A stretch of 64,000 bases of DNA from Plantimonas leprariae (GTDB lineage Bacteria; Pseudomonadota; Alphaproteobacteria; Rhizobiales; Rhizobiaceae). The notes beneath the pieces were generated by a model. The model was not told the DNA's origin. It saw only the letters and a list, made by a program, of their open reading frames with translations, and did no database searches. The position numbers were made by a program, and so were the translations under genes. The stretch lies in the NCBI RefSeq assembly GCF_008802405.1, contig NZ_VZDO01000021.1, forward strand, positions 1-64,000, in the 5' to 3' direction. Below are positions 47,079 to 60,325 of the stretch, piece by piece. The first letter of the stretch is position 1; each line of letters starts with the position of its first letter.

Positions 47079-48581
47079 ATGAGCGATCTCGAAAACCTTG
47101 CCGCGCTCCTGACGCCCGCCGAGATGCAAGCGGCAGACCGGCTCACCATCGACGCGGGCCTGCCGGGCATCGTGCTGATGGAGCAGGCGGGGATCGCCGT
47201 CGCGGATGCGGTGCGCGAGCGCTTTCCCGGCGTGCGTTCGGTCGCGCTGCTGGCTGGCCCCGGCAACAACGGCGGCGACGCGTTCGTCGTAGGTCGCATC
47301 CTCGGGCAGAGCGGAATCGCCGTGCGGCTGCACCTTCTCGGCGAGCAAGAGGCGCTCAGGGGCGACGCAGCGCTGGCAACGAAGGCGTTCGGTCGCCCGG
47401 TGGAGCCGCTCGAAGCCTTTGATCCGTCGTCCGTCGATCTGGTGATCGACGGCCTGTTCGGCGCCGGTCTTGCGAGGGAGATCGACGGCGTGGCGCGTGG
47501 CGCAATCGAGAAGGCGAATGCCAGCGGCAGGCCGATTGTCGCGATCGATCTGCCGAGCGGTGTTTCCGGGACCTCGGGCGCAGTATTGGGCGTCGCGGCG
47601 AAGGCGGCGCTGACCGTCACGTTCTTCCGTCGCAAGCCGGGTCACCTCCTGGAGCCGGGCCGCTCGCTCTGCGGCGAGACGATCGTCGCGGATATCGGGA
47701 TTTCGCCATCGGTGCTCGATACGATCCGGCCGACGGCGTTCGCGAACGAGCCGTCCTTGTGGCGGGAGGCCTTCGCCGCGCCGGCGCATGCGGGTCACAA
47801 ATACGATCGCGGCCACGCGGTGGTCTTTTCCGGCGGGGCGACCAGGACCGGGGCGGGCCGCATGTCGGCGACGGCGGCGCTGCGCATCGGTGCGGGCCTC
47901 GTCACCGTCTTCTCGCCGGCTTCGGCGCTGCTGGTGAACGCCGCGCATCTCACGGCCGTGATGCTGCAGCGCTGCGAGGATCAGGCGGAACTCGAGGAGC
48001 ACCTGCAGGACACGCGCCTCAACGCCTTCGTGATCGGCCCGGGTTTCGGCATCGGCGAAAAGGCTCGCGTCTTCGTCCTCTCGCTGCTCGCGGCGGGACG
48101 CCACGTCGTGATCGACGCCGACGCCATCTCGTCGTTCAAGGACGACGTCGGGAGCCTGTTCGCCGCCGTCCGTTCGAGCGGCGGCTCGGCGGTGCTCACA
48201 CCGCATGCCGGCGAGTTCGCGCGACTGTTCCGGGATATCGCGGACGGCGACGGCTCGAAGCTGGACAAGGCCCGCGCCGCGGCCGAGCGATCCGGCGCGG
48301 TCGTCGTCGACAAGGGGTCCGACACGGTGGTCGCCGCGCCGGACGGCCGGGCCGCGATCAACGCCACCGGCACGCCCTATCTCGCGACGGCCGGCAGCGG
48401 CGACGTGCTGGCGGGCATGATCGCCGGCCTCCTGTCGCAGAAGCTGCCGGCCTTCGATGCGGCCTGCGCGGCGGTCTGGCTGCACGGGCGCGCGGCCGAG
48501 GGTTTCGGCCCCGGTTTGATCGCTGAGGACTTGCCAAGCCTCATCCCAGGAGTCATGGCGGGGCTGTTCGAGACGCCGTAG
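47079..48581 (+). CDS. nnr: Bifunctional NAD(P)H-hydrate repair enzyme
   Basis: 500 residues. N-terminal YjeF_N epimerase domain (about 10-215) with GPGNNGGDAFVVGR at about 62-75, and a C-terminal ADP/ATP-dependent dehydratase domain (about 230-495) with NATGTPYLATAGSGDVLAGMIAGLL (about 428-452). It repairs hydrated NADH/NADPH. Divergent from glnB with an ATG preceded by GATGAAAG. The fusion is the normal bacterial form. Confidence 0.94.
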   Translation: MSDLENLAALLTPAEMQAADRLTIDAGLPGIVLMEQAGIAVADAVRERFPGVRSVALLAGPGNNGGDAFVVGRILGQSGIAVRLHLLGEQEALRGDAALATKAFGRPVEPLEAFDPSSVDLVIDGLFGAGLAREIDGVARGAIEKANASGRPIVAIDLPSGVSGTSGAVLGVAAKAALTVTFFRRKPGHLLEPGRSLCGETIVADIGISPSVLDTIRPTAFANEPSLWREAFAAPAHAGHKYDRGHAVVFSGGATRTGAGRMSATAALRIGAGLVTVFSPASALLVNAAHLTAVMLQRCEDQAELEEHLQDTRLNAFVIGPGFGIGEKARVFVLSLLAAGRHVVIDADAISSFKDDVGSLFAAVRSSGGSAVLTPHAGEFARLFRDIADGDGSKLDKARAAAERSGAVVVDKGSDTVVAAPDGRAAINATGTPYLATAGSGDVLAGMIAGLLSQKLPAFDAACAAVWLHGRAAEGFGPGLIAEDLPSLIPGVMAGLFETP

Positions 48582-48620
48582 ATTTCGTGGCGCGGCGCCC
48601 GCTCTCCGCAAGGCTTTCCC

Positions 48621-49823
48621 ATGAGCATGAATGTCGCCGCCGGCCAGGACACGCGCCGCGCCGAGGCCGCCGCCTTCTCGGTCGTCTTCGCGCTCAGCCT
48701 GTGCCACCTGCTGAACGACCTGATGCAGTCGATGCTGACGGCGCTCTATCCGCTGTTCGCCGAGAACTTCCACCTGGATTTCGGCCAGGTCGGCATGCTG
48801 ACCTTCGTGTTCCAGGCGACGGCATCCCTGCTGCAGCCGGCGATCGGCGCCTATGGCGACAAGCGGGCGCTGACCGTGCTCTTGCCGCTCGGCATGGCGT
48901 TCACCTTCGCCGGCCTCGTGCTCTTGGCCTTTTCCGGCTTCTACGCGCTGCTCCTCGTTTCGGCCGGCATGATCGGCATCGGTTCGGCGATCTTCCACCC
49001 AGAATCGTCGCGCGTTGCCCGGCTCGCGTCCGGTGGCCGGCATGGCACGGCGCAGGCGGTCTTCCAGGTCGGCGGCAATTTCGGCAGTGCCATCGGTCCG
49101 CTGCTCGCGGCCTTCGTCGTGGTGCCGTTCGGCCAGCGGAGCATCACCTTCGTCTCGGTCTTCGCGCTGACCGCGATGGCGATCCTGTGGAGGGTCGCCG
49201 CCTGGTACGGGGCGCAAAGCGCACGGATCGCGAAGAAGGCCGCGCTGCCGAACGAGGCGGGCTACTCGAACCGCAAGATCGCGATGACGATCGGCGTGCT
49301 CGCGCTGCTCGTGTTCAGCAAGTACACCTATATGGCCAGCATCTCGAGCTACTACACCTTCTACGTCATCAAGCGCTTCGACGTGTCGGTGCAGGTCTCG
49401 CAGATCCTGCTGTTCGTGTTCCTCGGCGCGGTCGCGGTCGGCACCTTCGCGGGCGGCCCCATCGGCGACCGGGTCGGGCGGAAGACGGTGATCTGGTTCT
49501 CGATCCTCGGCGTGCTGCCGTTCACGCTGGCGCTGCCCTACGCCAACCTACCCTGGACGATCGTGCTGACGATCCTGATCGGCCTCATCCTGTCCTCGGC
49601 CTTCTCCGCGATCGTCGTTTTCGCGCAGGAACTGGTACCCGGCCGCGTCGGCATGATCGCCGGCCTGTTCTTCGGCTTCGCCTTCGGCATCGGCGGCATC
49701 GCGGCGGCCGGCCTCGGCGAACTCGCTGACATCAAGGGCATCGAGTTCGTCTACTGGCTCTGCTCGTTCCTGCCGATCCTCGGCCTTCTGACGGTGTTCC
49801 TGCCGAACGTGCGCGAGCGGTGA
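48621..49823 (+). CDS. fsr: MFS transporter, fosmidomycin-resistance (Fsr) type
   Basis: 400 residues with about twelve transmembrane helices. Fsr signature at the start: SLCHLLNDLMQSMLTALYPLFAENFHLDF, and FHPESSRVARLASGGRHGTAQAVFQVGGNFGSAIGPLL in the first half. An efflux permease; the natural substrate is unknown. Follows nnr after 39 nt, same direction. Confidence 0.87.
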   Translation: MSMNVAAGQDTRRAEAAAFSVVFALSLCHLLNDLMQSMLTALYPLFAENFHLDFGQVGMLTFVFQATASLLQPAIGAYGDKRALTVLLPLGMAFTFAGLVLLAFSGFYALLLVSAGMIGIGSAIFHPESSRVARLASGGRHGTAQAVFQVGGNFGSAIGPLLAAFVVVPFGQRSITFVSVFALTAMAILWRVAAWYGAQSARIAKKAALPNEAGYSNRKIAMTIGVLALLVFSKYTYMASISSYYTFYVIKRFDVSVQVSQILLFVFLGAVAVGTFAGGPIGDRVGRKTVIWFSILGVLPFTLALPYANLPWTIVLTILIGLILSSAFSAIVVFAQELVPGRVGMIAGLFFGFAFGIGGIAAAGLGELADIKGIEFVYWLCSFLPILGLLTVFLPNVRER

Positions 49824-49870
49824 AGCCAGCCGGCGGTTGCGCGCCGACGGCGATGAGCTAAGTTCGAGGC

Positions 49871-50137
49871 ATGGCGACGGTCAGTCTTCAGAAAGCGCAA
49901 GCCGAATTGGGCGAACTCCTCATCCGCGCGGAAGCGGGCGAGGAGATCGTGATTGAACGCGGCGACCTGCCGGCGGTGCGGCTGATTGTGACGGAGCGAA
50001 CGGATGAGGTCGTTCGTCGCGCAGGCGCACTTGCGCATCGGCTTCGCGATCTGCCGGACGATCTGTTCCTGACGCCGATGGACGAGGATGAACTTCAAGC
50101 CTGGGAAGGAAAATACTCGAACGATTTCGATAAATAA
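49871..50137 (+). CDS. Phd/YefM-type antitoxin
   Basis: 88 residues. N-terminal MATVSLQKAQAELGELLIRAEAGEEIVIER and PAVRLI are the DNA-binding Phd fold; the C-terminal half (RHRLRD... to DFDK) is acidic and would wrap the toxin. Expected autoregulator of the pair. The toxin begins two bases after its stop. Confidence 0.85.
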   Translation: MATVSLQKAQAELGELLIRAEAGEEIVIERGDLPAVRLIVTERTDEVVRRAGALAHRLRDLPDDLFLTPMDEDELQAWEGKYSNDFDK

Positions 50138-50139
50138 AG

Positions 50140-50520
50140 TTGTTGCTCGATACGCACGTGCTCGTGTGGTGGCTATACAAGCCCGAACTGCTGTCCGTGC
50201 CGGCTCGAAAAGCGATCAACTCAGGCGACAACCGACTCTTCGTTAGCGCCGTTTCGGCATACGAAATCGCCGCCAAGCACAGGCTCGGGAAGTGGCCGGA
50301 GGTCGCCGAGCTGACCCGAGAATTCGACGACATTCTCGTGTCCCAATCGATCACGAGCGTTCCGATCGCCTCCCATCAGGCGCGTATGGCCGCTCTGTTC
50401 CACGCCGAGCACCGTGATCCCTTCGATCGCCTGCTTGCGGCTCAAGCGTTGAGCGAGGAATTCCACCTCATCACCCGGGATCCGGTCTTCGCGCACTTCG
50501 GCGTCCTGACGATTTGGTAG
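50140..50520 (+). CDS. vapC: PIN-domain toxin (VapC family)
   Basis: 126 residues from a TTG two bases after the antitoxin stop. PIN acidic residues are visible in LLDTHVLVWWL (Asp4), VSAYEIAAK, HRDPFDRLLAAQA and TRDPVF. A Mg2+-dependent ribonuclease that typically cleaves tRNA or rRNA. Weak own binding site, so translation is probably coupled to the antitoxin. Converges with uvrA, 6 nt gap. Confidence 0.88.
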   Translation: MLLDTHVLVWWLYKPELLSVPARKAINSGDNRLFVSAVSAYEIAAKHRLGKWPEVAELTREFDDILVSQSITSVPIASHQARMAALFHAEHRDPFDRLLAAQALSEEFHLITRDPVFAHFGVLTIW

Positions 50521-50526
50521 GCGCCG

Positions 50527-53409
<2,883 letters not shown>

Positions 53410-53539
53410 CGCTAGCCGCGTTCGCTGTTCGAAGTCGGGCGGGCGCCCATCGGGAAGGCGTCGGCAACCGCGCTCTAGATAAAGATCGCCCCACCGATGT
53501 CGAGCACATTCCCGAACGTCGATCTGGCGCTATCTATAA

Positions 53540-53554
53540 GAACATAGTAAGAAC
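53540..53554. promoter_or_regulatory. LexA SOS box between uvrA and ssb
   Basis: GAAC (53540-53543), ATAGTAA, GAAC (53551-53554): exact alphaproteobacterial LexA operator, GAAC-N7-GAAC. Centred in the 279-bp divergent region, so it may control both genes. Confidence 0.8.
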
Positions 53555-53688
53555 ATATTGTCGATTCGAAACCTGTGGCCGGCGCTGTGGAAATGGCGGG
53601 CGGACCGCGCGGTGGACCGGTCGATGCGATATGGTGCGCAGGATGGGCCGGGTTCGCCGGTGGTAGCGCAGGATAGGAGAAGACGGTC

Positions 53689-54228
53689 ATGGCCGGAAGC
53701 GTGAATAAGGTGATCCTCGTCGGCAATCTTGGAGCGGACCCAGAAGTCCGCCGGCTGAACTCGGGCGACGCTGTAGTGAATTTGCGGATCGCCACGACGG
53801 AAACCTGGCGGGACAAGTCCTCGGGCGAGCGCAAGGATCGTACCGAATGGCACAACGTGGTGATCTTCAACGAGAATCTCGTGAAGGTGGCGGAGCAGTA
53901 TCTGAAGAAGGGCGCGACGGTCTACATCGAGGGGCAGTTGCAGACCCGCTCCTGGGAAGACCAGTCGGGGCAGAAGAAGTACACGACCGAAGTCGTGCTC
54001 CAGCGCTTCCGCGGTGAATTGCAGATGCTCGGCGGCCGCGGCGAAGGCGGCGGTGGCGGCGACTACGAGCGGAGCGGCGGCGGTAGCTATGCTGGCGGCG
54101 GCTCGCGCAACGGCGACGAGGATCGCGGCGGCTCGCGGCGGGGCGGCGGCGGGTCGGGCTCCGACCGCGGCGGTGGCGGTGGGGGCGGTTCGCGCGGCGG
54201 CGACATGGACGACGAAATCCCGTTCTGA
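53689..54228 (+). CDS. ssb: Single-stranded DNA-binding protein
   Basis: 179 residues. OB fold at 1-110 ([27 protein letters not shown]), a glycine-rich linker (about 120-170), and the C-terminal protein-docking tip DDEIPF. Tetrameric ssDNA binder for replication and repair. Divergent from uvrA over the SOS box. Confidence 0.96.
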   Translation: MAGSVNKVILVGNLGADPEVRRLNSGDAVVNLRIATTETWRDKSSGERKDRTEWHNVVIFNENLVKVAEQYLKKGATVYIEGQLQTRSWEDQSGQKKYTTEVVLQRFRGELQMLGGRGEGGGGGDYERSGGGSYAGGGSRNGDEDRGGSRRGGGGSGSDRGGGGGGGSRGGDMDDEIPF

Positions 54229-54255
54229 CGGACGGCACATAGGCTAGTCATTTCG

Positions 54256-54287
54256 GCGGATCGCGGCGCTTTCGCATCGCGATCCGC
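54256..54287 (+). other. Hairpin after ssb
   Basis: Ten perfect pairs GCGGATCGCG / CGCGATCCGC around a 12-base loop, 27 nt after the ssb stop, with no T-run. It may protect the ssb mRNA 3' end or aid Rho-dependent ending. Confidence 0.4.
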
Positions 54288-54464
54288 GGCGTGACGGAAT
54301 ACGTTATCGCATTGATTCCGATGGGTGGAATGCCCATCTGATGTCTGCGCTTGGACTTTGTGGGCGGACCGGCCCGGCCGGGGTCTCGATCCGAGGCCGC
54401 CGGTTTGCTTTGGCGCCGCCCGGCTTGCTATAAGCGCGCCTGATTTCTATCCGGATCCGGAATC

Positions 54465-57230
54465 TTGTCCGACAGCACCGACGACCTTTCGCCCGAGCGC
54501 CCGCGCGGCATCGAAAGCATTTCCATCGTCGAGGAGATGCGGCGGTCCTACCTCGATTACGCGATGAGCGTCATCGTCAGCCGCGCCCTGCCGGACGTGC
54601 GCGACGGGCTGAAGCCGGTGCACCGGCGCGTGCTCTTCGCCATGCACGAGATGGGGCTGACTTCGACGCGGGCGTTCCGCAAGTCCGCCGGCGTCGTCGG
54701 CGAGGTGATGGGCAAGTACCACCCGCACGGCGACTCCTCGATCTACGACGCGCTGGTGCGCATGGCGCAGGACTGGTCGCTGCGCGCGCCGCTGATCAAC
54801 GGGCAGGGCAATTTCGGCTCGATCGACGGCGATCCGCCGGCGGCGATGCGCTACACCGAATCGCGCCTGCAGCGGGTGTCCGACGCGCTGCTGGAGGACA
54901 TCGACAAGGAGACCGTCAACTTCCAGGAGAACTACGACGGGCGCGAGATGGAGCCCGTCGTCCTGCCGGCGCGGTTCCCGAACCTTCTCGTCAACGGCTC
55001 CGGCGGCATTGCCGTCGGCATGGCCACCAACGTGCCGCCGCACAATCTCGGCGAGGTCGTGGACGGCTGCATCTCCATGATCGACAACCCGGCGATCTCG
55101 CTGGAAGAGATGATGGAGTTCGTGCCGGGGCCGGACTTCCCGACCGGCGCGCTCGTGCTCGGCCGCGCCGGCATCCGCGACGCCTATGCGACGGGGCGCG
55201 GCTCGATCCTGATGCGCGGCAAGGTTCACGTCGAGCCGCTGCGCGGTGATCGCGAGGCGATCATCGTCACCGAGGTTCCCTACCAGGTGAACAAGGCGAC
55301 GATGATCGAGAAGATGGCGGACCTCGTGCGCGACAAGCGCATCGAGGGCGTCTCGGACATCCGCGACGAGAGCGACCGCGACGGCTACCGGGTCGTGATC
55401 GAACTGAAGCGCGAGGCGTCGAGCGACGTCGTCCTGAACCAGCTCTACCGCTTCACGCCGCTGCAGACCTCGTTCGGCGCGAACATGGTGGCGTTGAACG
55501 GTGGCAAGCCGGAGCAGATGACGCTGCTCGACATGCTCGCCGCCTTCATCGCCTTCCGCGAGGAGGTGGTGAACCGCCGCACGCGCTTCCTGTTGCGGAA
55601 GGCGCGCGAGCGGGCGCATGTCTTGGTCGGCCTTGCCATCGCCGTCGCGAACATCGACGAGATCATCAAGCTGATCCGCGAGGCGCCGGACCCGCAGACG
55701 GCGCGCGACCGCATGATGTCGCGCGACTGGGATGCGAAGGACGTGGAGCCGCTGATCCGGCTGATCGACGATCCGCGCCACCGCATCGCGGAGGACGGTA
55801 CCTACCGCCTGTCCGAGGCGCAGGCCCGCGCCATCCTCGATCTTCGCCTCCAGCGCCTGACCGCGCTCGGGCGCGACGAGATCGGCGACGAACTGAACAA
55901 GATCGGCGAGGAGATCCGCGAGTACCTCGCGATCCTCGGCTCGCGCGTCCGGGTGCGGGAGATCGTCAAGGACGAGCTGCTCGCCATCAAGGCGGAATAC
56001 GCCAACCCGCGCCGCACCGAACTCTTGGAAGGCGCGGCCGACCTCGAGGACGAGGACCTGATCCCGCGTGAGGACATGGTCGTCACCGTCAGCCACGGCG
56101 GCTACATCAAGCGCGTCCCGCTCGGCACCTACCGGGCGCAGCGGCGCGGCGGCAAGGGTCGCTCCGGCATGACGCTGAAGGGCGACGAGGATTCGGTGAC
56201 GCGCGTCTTCGTCGCGAACACCCACACGCCGATCCTGTTCTTTTCCTCGCGCGGCATCGTGTACAAGGAAAAGGTCTGGCGGCTGCCGCTCGGCAACCCG
56301 CAGTCGCGCGGCAAGGCGCTGGTCAACATGCTGCCGCTGGAGAAGGGCGAGCGCATCACCTCGATCCTGCCGCTGCCGAACGACGAGCGGTCGGTGGAAG
56401 AGCTGAACGTGATGTTCGCCACGACGCGCGGCACCGTGCGCCGGAACAAGCTGGCCGACTTCATCCAGGTGAACCGCAACGGCAAGATCGCGATGAAGCT
56501 GGACGAGGCCGGCGACGAGATTTTGGCCGTCGCCGTCTGCTCGGAGGAGAACGACGTGCTGCTGACGGCCTCGTCCGGCCTTTGCATCCGCTTCCCGGTC
56601 ACGGACGTGCGGCTGTTCGCCGGTCGCAACTCAGTCGGCGTGCGCGGCATCTCGCTCGGCGACGGCGAGCACGTGATCTCGATGGCGATCCTTCGCCATG
56701 TCGAGGCGACGCCGGCCGAACGCACGTCCTACCTGAAGATGCGCCGTGCCGTGGAAGGCGAGGCGGGCGCCGAGACCGAAGCCGTTGCGGCGGACGAGGA
56801 GGGCATCGAGGAGGTCGCGATCGACCAGGAGCGCTACGCCTATCTCAGCGCGGCCGAGGAGTTCATTCTGACGCTCAGCGAATTCGGTTTCGGCAAGCGC
56901 TCGTCGTCCTACGAATTCCGCACCAGCGGGCGCGGCGGCAAGGGCATCCGGGCGACCGATCTCTCGCATATCGGCAATATCGGCCGCCTCGTCGCCGGCT
57001 TCCCGGTGGAGTCGGGAGATCAGTTGCTGATGATCTCGGACCGTGGCCAGACGATCCGCGTACCGGTGGAGGGGATCGGGTTGAAAGGGCGCGCGACGAA
57101 GGGCGTCACCATATTCCGCACCGCCGAAGGCGAGCGGGTCGTCTCCGTCGAACGCATTCCCGACCAGGGTTCGGACGAACTGGAGACGGTGGTCGACATC
57201 GCCGACGAGGGCGACGAGCCGACCGAATAA
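54465..57230 (+). CDS. gyrA: DNA gyrase subunit A
   Basis: 921 residues from a TTG ([21 protein letters not shown]). Catalytic Tyr130 in AMRYTESRL; the GyrA box QRRGGKG (about 560-566) in the C-terminal DNA-wrapping domain. The quinolone-resistance region reads GDSSIYD, with Ser91 and Asp95 at the E. coli 83 and 87 sites, the sensitive state. A 30-40-residue acidic insert ([17 protein letters not shown]) lies around 765-785. Divergence: none; ssb upstream, same strand. Confidence 0.96.
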   Translation: MSDSTDDLSPERPRGIESISIVEEMRRSYLDYAMSVIVSRALPDVRDGLKPVHRRVLFAMHEMGLTSTRAFRKSAGVVGEVMGKYHPHGDSSIYDALVRMAQDWSLRAPLINGQGNFGSIDGDPPAAMRYTESRLQRVSDALLEDIDKETVNFQENYDGREMEPVVLPARFPNLLVNGSGGIAVGMATNVPPHNLGEVVDGCISMIDNPAISLEEMMEFVPGPDFPTGALVLGRAGIRDAYATGRGSILMRGKVHVEPLRGDREAIIVTEVPYQVNKATMIEKMADLVRDKRIEGVSDIRDESDRDGYRVVIELKREASSDVVLNQLYRFTPLQTSFGANMVALNGGKPEQMTLLDMLAAFIAFREEVVNRRTRFLLRKARERAHVLVGLAIAVANIDEIIKLIREAPDPQTARDRMMSRDWDAKDVEPLIRLIDDPRHRIAEDGTYRLSEAQARAILDLRLQRLTALGRDEIGDELNKIGEEIREYLAILGSRVRVREIVKDELLAIKAEYANPRRTELLEGAADLEDEDLIPREDMVVTVSHGGYIKRVPLGTYRAQRRGGKGRSGMTLKGDEDSVTRVFVANTHTPILFFSSRGIVYKEKVWRLPLGNPQSRGKALVNMLPLEKGERITSILPLPNDERSVEELNVMFATTRGTVRRNKLADFIQVNRNGKIAMKLDEAGDEILAVAVCSEENDVLLTASSGLCIRFPVTDVRLFAGRNSVGVRGISLGDGEHVISMAILRHVEATPAERTSYLKMRRAVEGEAGAETEAVAADEEGIEEVAIDQERYAYLSAAEEFILTLSEFGFGKRSSSYEFRTSGRGGKGIRATDLSHIGNIGRLVAGFPVESGDQLLMISDRGQTIRVPVEGIGLKGRATKGVTIFRTAEGERVVSVERIPDQGSDELETVVDIADEGDEPTE

Positions 57231-57264
57231 GGAAAGAGACCGCCGAGCGGGTTGTCGCGGTCCG

Positions 57265-57393
57265 TCAGTTCAGCGGGCCGCGTCGGCGCGCCAGCGCCTT
57301 CACCCGCGAATGCTCGGCCTCGTTGTGAAGCGCGATTGCGGTCGCACTGCAGAGGCCGGCGACCATTGCGAGGGAAAGCACGAAAAGCAGCAT
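57265..57393 (-). CDS. Small membrane peptide, 42 residues, function unknown
   Basis: MLLFVLSLAMVAGLCSATAIAL forms a single transmembrane or signal segment, followed by a basic tail (HNEAEHSRVKALARRRGPLN). GGAG lies 10-13 bases before the ATG, a better site than many annotated genes here. It sits antisense in the gap between gyrA and coaD and would be missed by length filters. No family recognised; a single-pass regulator or membrane microprotein is possible. Confidence 0.5.
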   Translation of the reverse strand: MLLFVLSLAMVAGLCSATAIALHNEAEHSRVKALARRRGPLN

Positions 57394-57589
57394 CAGGCGT
57401 CTCCGAAAGACGTGTGAAGAATGCCGGACCTAAGCGTTTGTTCCCGCGCTTAGAATCGATATGCATGTCGGAACGTCGCATGTCGTAGCGGCACGTCATC
57501 GGCTTGAACGACCATAATTCGGCAAGCGTTGACCGCCGGTTCGCAAGCATGCTGAAGACTTGTTGAATGCCAACTGGGACCGCTCCGAC

Positions 57590-58081
57590 ATGGCCACGCG
57601 CACCGCGCTCTATCCCGGTTCGTTCGACCCGGCGACGCTCGGCCATCTCGATATCCTGAGGAAAGCGCTGCGGCTGTTCGACCGCGTCGTGGTCGGCATC
57701 GGAGTGCATCACGGCAAGTCGCCGCTGTTTTCGTTCGAGGAGCGCCGGGCGCTCGTCCGCGCCGTCGGCGAGGCGGAAGGCTGGGCGGAGCGGCTGGCGG
57801 TCGAGCCGTTCGACGGACTGGTGGTGGATGCGGCGCGCCGGCTTGGGGCGGTCGCCCTCGTGCGCGGCGTCCGGGACGGCACCGACCTCGACTACGAGAT
57901 GCAGATGGCCGGGATGAATGGTGCGATGGCGCCGGAGGTGGAGACCGTGTTCCTCGCGGCGAGCCCCGCCTTCCGGCCCATAACGGCCACATTGGTTCGA
58001 CAGATCGCCGCGATGGGCGGCGACGTCGCCCCGTTCGTACCGCCGGCCGTCGCCGAAGCGCTGCGGGCGAAGCGCTCTTGA
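57590..58081 (+). CDS. coaD: Phosphopantetheine adenylyltransferase
   Basis: 163 residues from ATG 57590 ([14 protein letters not shown]). The nucleotidyltransferase T/HxGH motif is TLGH at 16-19, and the second ATP motif is at [18 protein letters not shown] (about 130-147). Makes dephospho-CoA from phosphopantetheine. A TTG at 57560 would add ten unlikely residues. The cyclophilin gene follows 15 nt downstream. Confidence 0.95.
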   Translation: MATRTALYPGSFDPATLGHLDILRKALRLFDRVVVGIGVHHGKSPLFSFEERRALVRAVGEAEGWAERLAVEPFDGLVVDAARRLGAVALVRGVRDGTDLDYEMQMAGMNGAMAPEVETVFLAASPAFRPITATLVRQIAAMGGDVAPFVPPAVAEALRAKRS

Positions 58082-58096
58082 AGGGTTAGGATCTCG

Positions 58097-58669
58097 ATGA
58101 ACGTGATGACGAGGCTGGCGCTCGGCGCGGCCGTTTCCCTCGGTGCGCTGGCCGGCGCGGCGTCGATCGCCAGCGCGAAGGACATGATGGTCATCCAGAC
58201 CAAGGACGGCGAGATCGACATCCAGCTCCGCCCGGACCTCGCGCCGAACCACGTCAAGCAGATCGAGGCCATCGCGAAGAAGGGATCCTACGACGGCGTC
58301 GTCTTCCACCGGGTGATCGACGGCTTCATGGCGCAGACCGGCGACGTGCAGTACGGCAAGTCGGGCGGCGGCTATTCCGCCGACAGCGTCGGCACCGGCG
58401 GCTCCGACATGCCGGACATCAAGGCCGAGTTCTCGAAGGAGCCGTTCAAGCGCGGCACGGTCGGGATGGCCCGGTCGCAGGACCCGAACTCGGCCAACTC
58501 GCAGTTCTTCATCATGTTCGCCGACGGCAGCTTCCTGAACGGCCAGTACACGGTTGTCGGGCAGGTGACGAAGGGCATGGACGTGGTGGACAAGATCAAG
58601 AAGGGCTCGGCCGACGACAACGGCTCGGTCGCCGATCCCGACAAGATGGTGTCGGTGAAGATCCAATAA
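58097..58669 (+). CDS. Periplasmic cyclophilin-type peptidyl-prolyl isomerase
   Basis: 190 residues with a signal peptide (about 1-27, cleavage after ASA). Cyclophilin core [42 protein letters not shown]. Catalyses proline isomerisation on exported proteins. Paralogous to the next gene, which lacks the signal, so the two serve opposite compartments. Confidence 0.93.
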   Translation: MNVMTRLALGAAVSLGALAGAASIASAKDMMVIQTKDGEIDIQLRPDLAPNHVKQIEAIAKKGSYDGVVFHRVIDGFMAQTGDVQYGKSGGGYSADSVGTGGSDMPDIKAEFSKEPFKRGTVGMARSQDPNSANSQFFIMFADGSFLNGQYTVVGQVTKGMDVVDKIKKGSADDNGSVADPDKMVSVKIQ

Positions 58670-58790
58670 TCGCGCATTTCGGGGCGTCGGGCTTGCTTAC
58701 GAGCCGGCGCTCCTCCATCTGCGGCACGGCTGCGGCGGAGTCCGGCGACGGGTTCCGCCGTTCGTTTACGATTCACGAGAGGAGGCCGGC

Positions 58791-59261
58791 ATGGCCTACG
58801 ACAATCCCGAAGACACGCTGGTCATCGAGACCACGAAGGGCACGGTGGTCATCGCCATGCGCCCCGACCTCGCGCCGAAGCATGTCGAGCACATCAAGAA
58901 GCTCGCGCGCGAAGGTTTCTACGACGGCATCGTCTTCCACCGGGTGATCGACGGCTTCATGGCGCAGACCGGCTGCCCGAACGGCACCGGCACCGGCGGC
59001 TCGCAGTATCCGAACCTCAAGGCCGAGTTCAATGCCGAGCCGCACGTGCGCGGCACCGCCTCCATGGCGCGCGCGGCGAGCCCCGATTCGGCCAATTCGC
59101 AGTTCTTCATCTGCTTCGAGGAAGCGCCGTTCCTGAACCGCCAGTACACGGTCTGGGGCAAGGTGATCGAAGGCATGGAGAACGTCGATAAGATCAAGCG
59201 CGGCGAGCCGGTGCGCGATCCTGACAAGATCGTGTCGATGAAGGTCGCCGCCGACGCCTGA
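58791..59261 (+). CDS. Cytosolic cyclophilin-type peptidyl-prolyl isomerase
   Basis: 156 residues without a signal peptide. [24 protein letters not shown] and [24 protein letters not shown] match the cyclophilin family (PpiB-like). GAGGAGG 5-12 bases upstream. Stop overlaps queA by one base (TGATG). A tandem duplication of the preceding periplasmic paralogue. Confidence 0.93.
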   Translation: MAYDNPEDTLVIETTKGTVVIAMRPDLAPKHVEHIKKLAREGFYDGIVFHRVIDGFMAQTGCPNGTGTGGSQYPNLKAEFNAEPHVRGTASMARAASPDSANSQFFICFEEAPFLNRQYTVWGKVIEGMENVDKIKRGEPVRDPDKIVSMKVAADA

Positions 59262-60325
59262 TGCGCGTCGACGCGTTCGATTTCGACCTGCCGGAGCGTC
59301 TCATCGCGCTCCGGCCCGCGGTGCCGCGTGAGAGCGCTCGGCTGCTCGCCGTCGACGGCGAAGGGCGGTTCGCGGACCGCACGATCGCCGACCTTCCGTC
59401 GCTGCTGTCGCCCGGCGACGTGCTGGTCTTCAACGATACGCGGGTCATCCCGGCCCAGCTCGAAGGCCGGCGCACGGGGCGCGGCGAGGCCGAACCGCGT
59501 CTCGGCGCGACGCTACACCGACGCGTCGATCCGCGGACGTGGCAGGCCTTCGTGCGCGGCGCACGCAAGCTGAAGGACGGCGATCAGGTGGCGTTCGGCA
59601 GCGGCGGCGCCTCGATCGGCGCTAGCGTCGCGGCCTTGGGCGAGGGGGGTGAGGCGACCTTTGTCTTCGACCTCGAAGGACCTGCGCTGGACGAGGCGAT
59701 CCGGGCGGTCGGCATCGTGCCGCTGCCGCCGTACATCGCCTCGAAGCGTGCGGTCGATGCGCAGGATTCCGCCGATTATCAGACGATCCACGCGCGCGAG
59801 GACGGCGCGGTCGCCGCGCCGACCGCCGGCCTGCACTTCACGCCGGAACTTCTCGCCGCGCTGGACCGGCGCGGCGTCGCCCGCGAGTACCTGACGCTGC
59901 ATGTCGGCGCCGGCACCTTCCTGCCGGTGAAGGCCGACACGAGCGAAGCGCACCGGATGCATTCCGAGAACGGCCGCATCGATGTCGAAACCGCCGACCG
60001 CCTGAACGCGGCGCGGCGCGAGGGACGCCGCCTGGTCGCAGTCGGAACGACCTCGCTGCGCCTTCTCGAAAGCGCGGCGGACGCGGACGGCACGATCCGC
60101 CCGTTCGACGCGCCGACGGATATCTTCATCACGCCAGGCTATGGCTTTCGCGCAGTGGACCGCCTCCTGACCAATTTCCACCTCCCGCGCTCGACGCTCT
60201 TCATGCTCGTGTCCGCCTTCAGCGGATTGCCGACCATGCGCGCCGCTTATGCCCATGCCATCGAGGCGGGTTACCGCTTCTATTCCTACGGGGATGCCTG
60301 CCTCTTGGACCGGGTGGACGCATGA
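59261..60325 (+). CDS. queA: tRNA preQ1 S-adenosylmethionine ribosyltransferase-isomerase
   Basis: 354 residues, beginning [17 protein letters not shown]. QueA adds the epoxycyclopentane ring from SAM to preQ1 in t[21 protein letters not shown] and [14 protein letters not shown] are the family blocks. It sits between a cyclophilin and tgt; the overlaps with both suggest co-transcription. Confidence 0.95.
   Translation: MRVDAFDFDLPERLIALRPAVPRESARLLAVDGEGRFADRTIADLPSLLSPGDVLVFNDTRVIPAQLEGRRTGRGEAEPRLGATLHRRVDPRTWQAFVRGARKLKDGDQVAFGSGGASIGASVAALGEGGEATFVFDLEGPALDEAIRAVGIVPLPPYIASKRAVDAQDSADYQTIHAREDGAVAAPTAGLHFTPELLAALDRRGVAREYLTLHVGAGTFLPVKADTSEAHRMHSENGRIDVETADRLNAARREGRRLVAVGTTSLRLLESAADADGTIRPFDAPTDIFITPGYGFRAVDRLLTNFHLPRSTLFMLVSAFSGLPTMRAAYAHAIEAGYRFYSYGDACLLDRVDA

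Noticed and set aside
54447-56225. 592-residue minus-strand open frame across gyrA
   Set aside because: Antisense shadow of gyrA; no family features or binding site.
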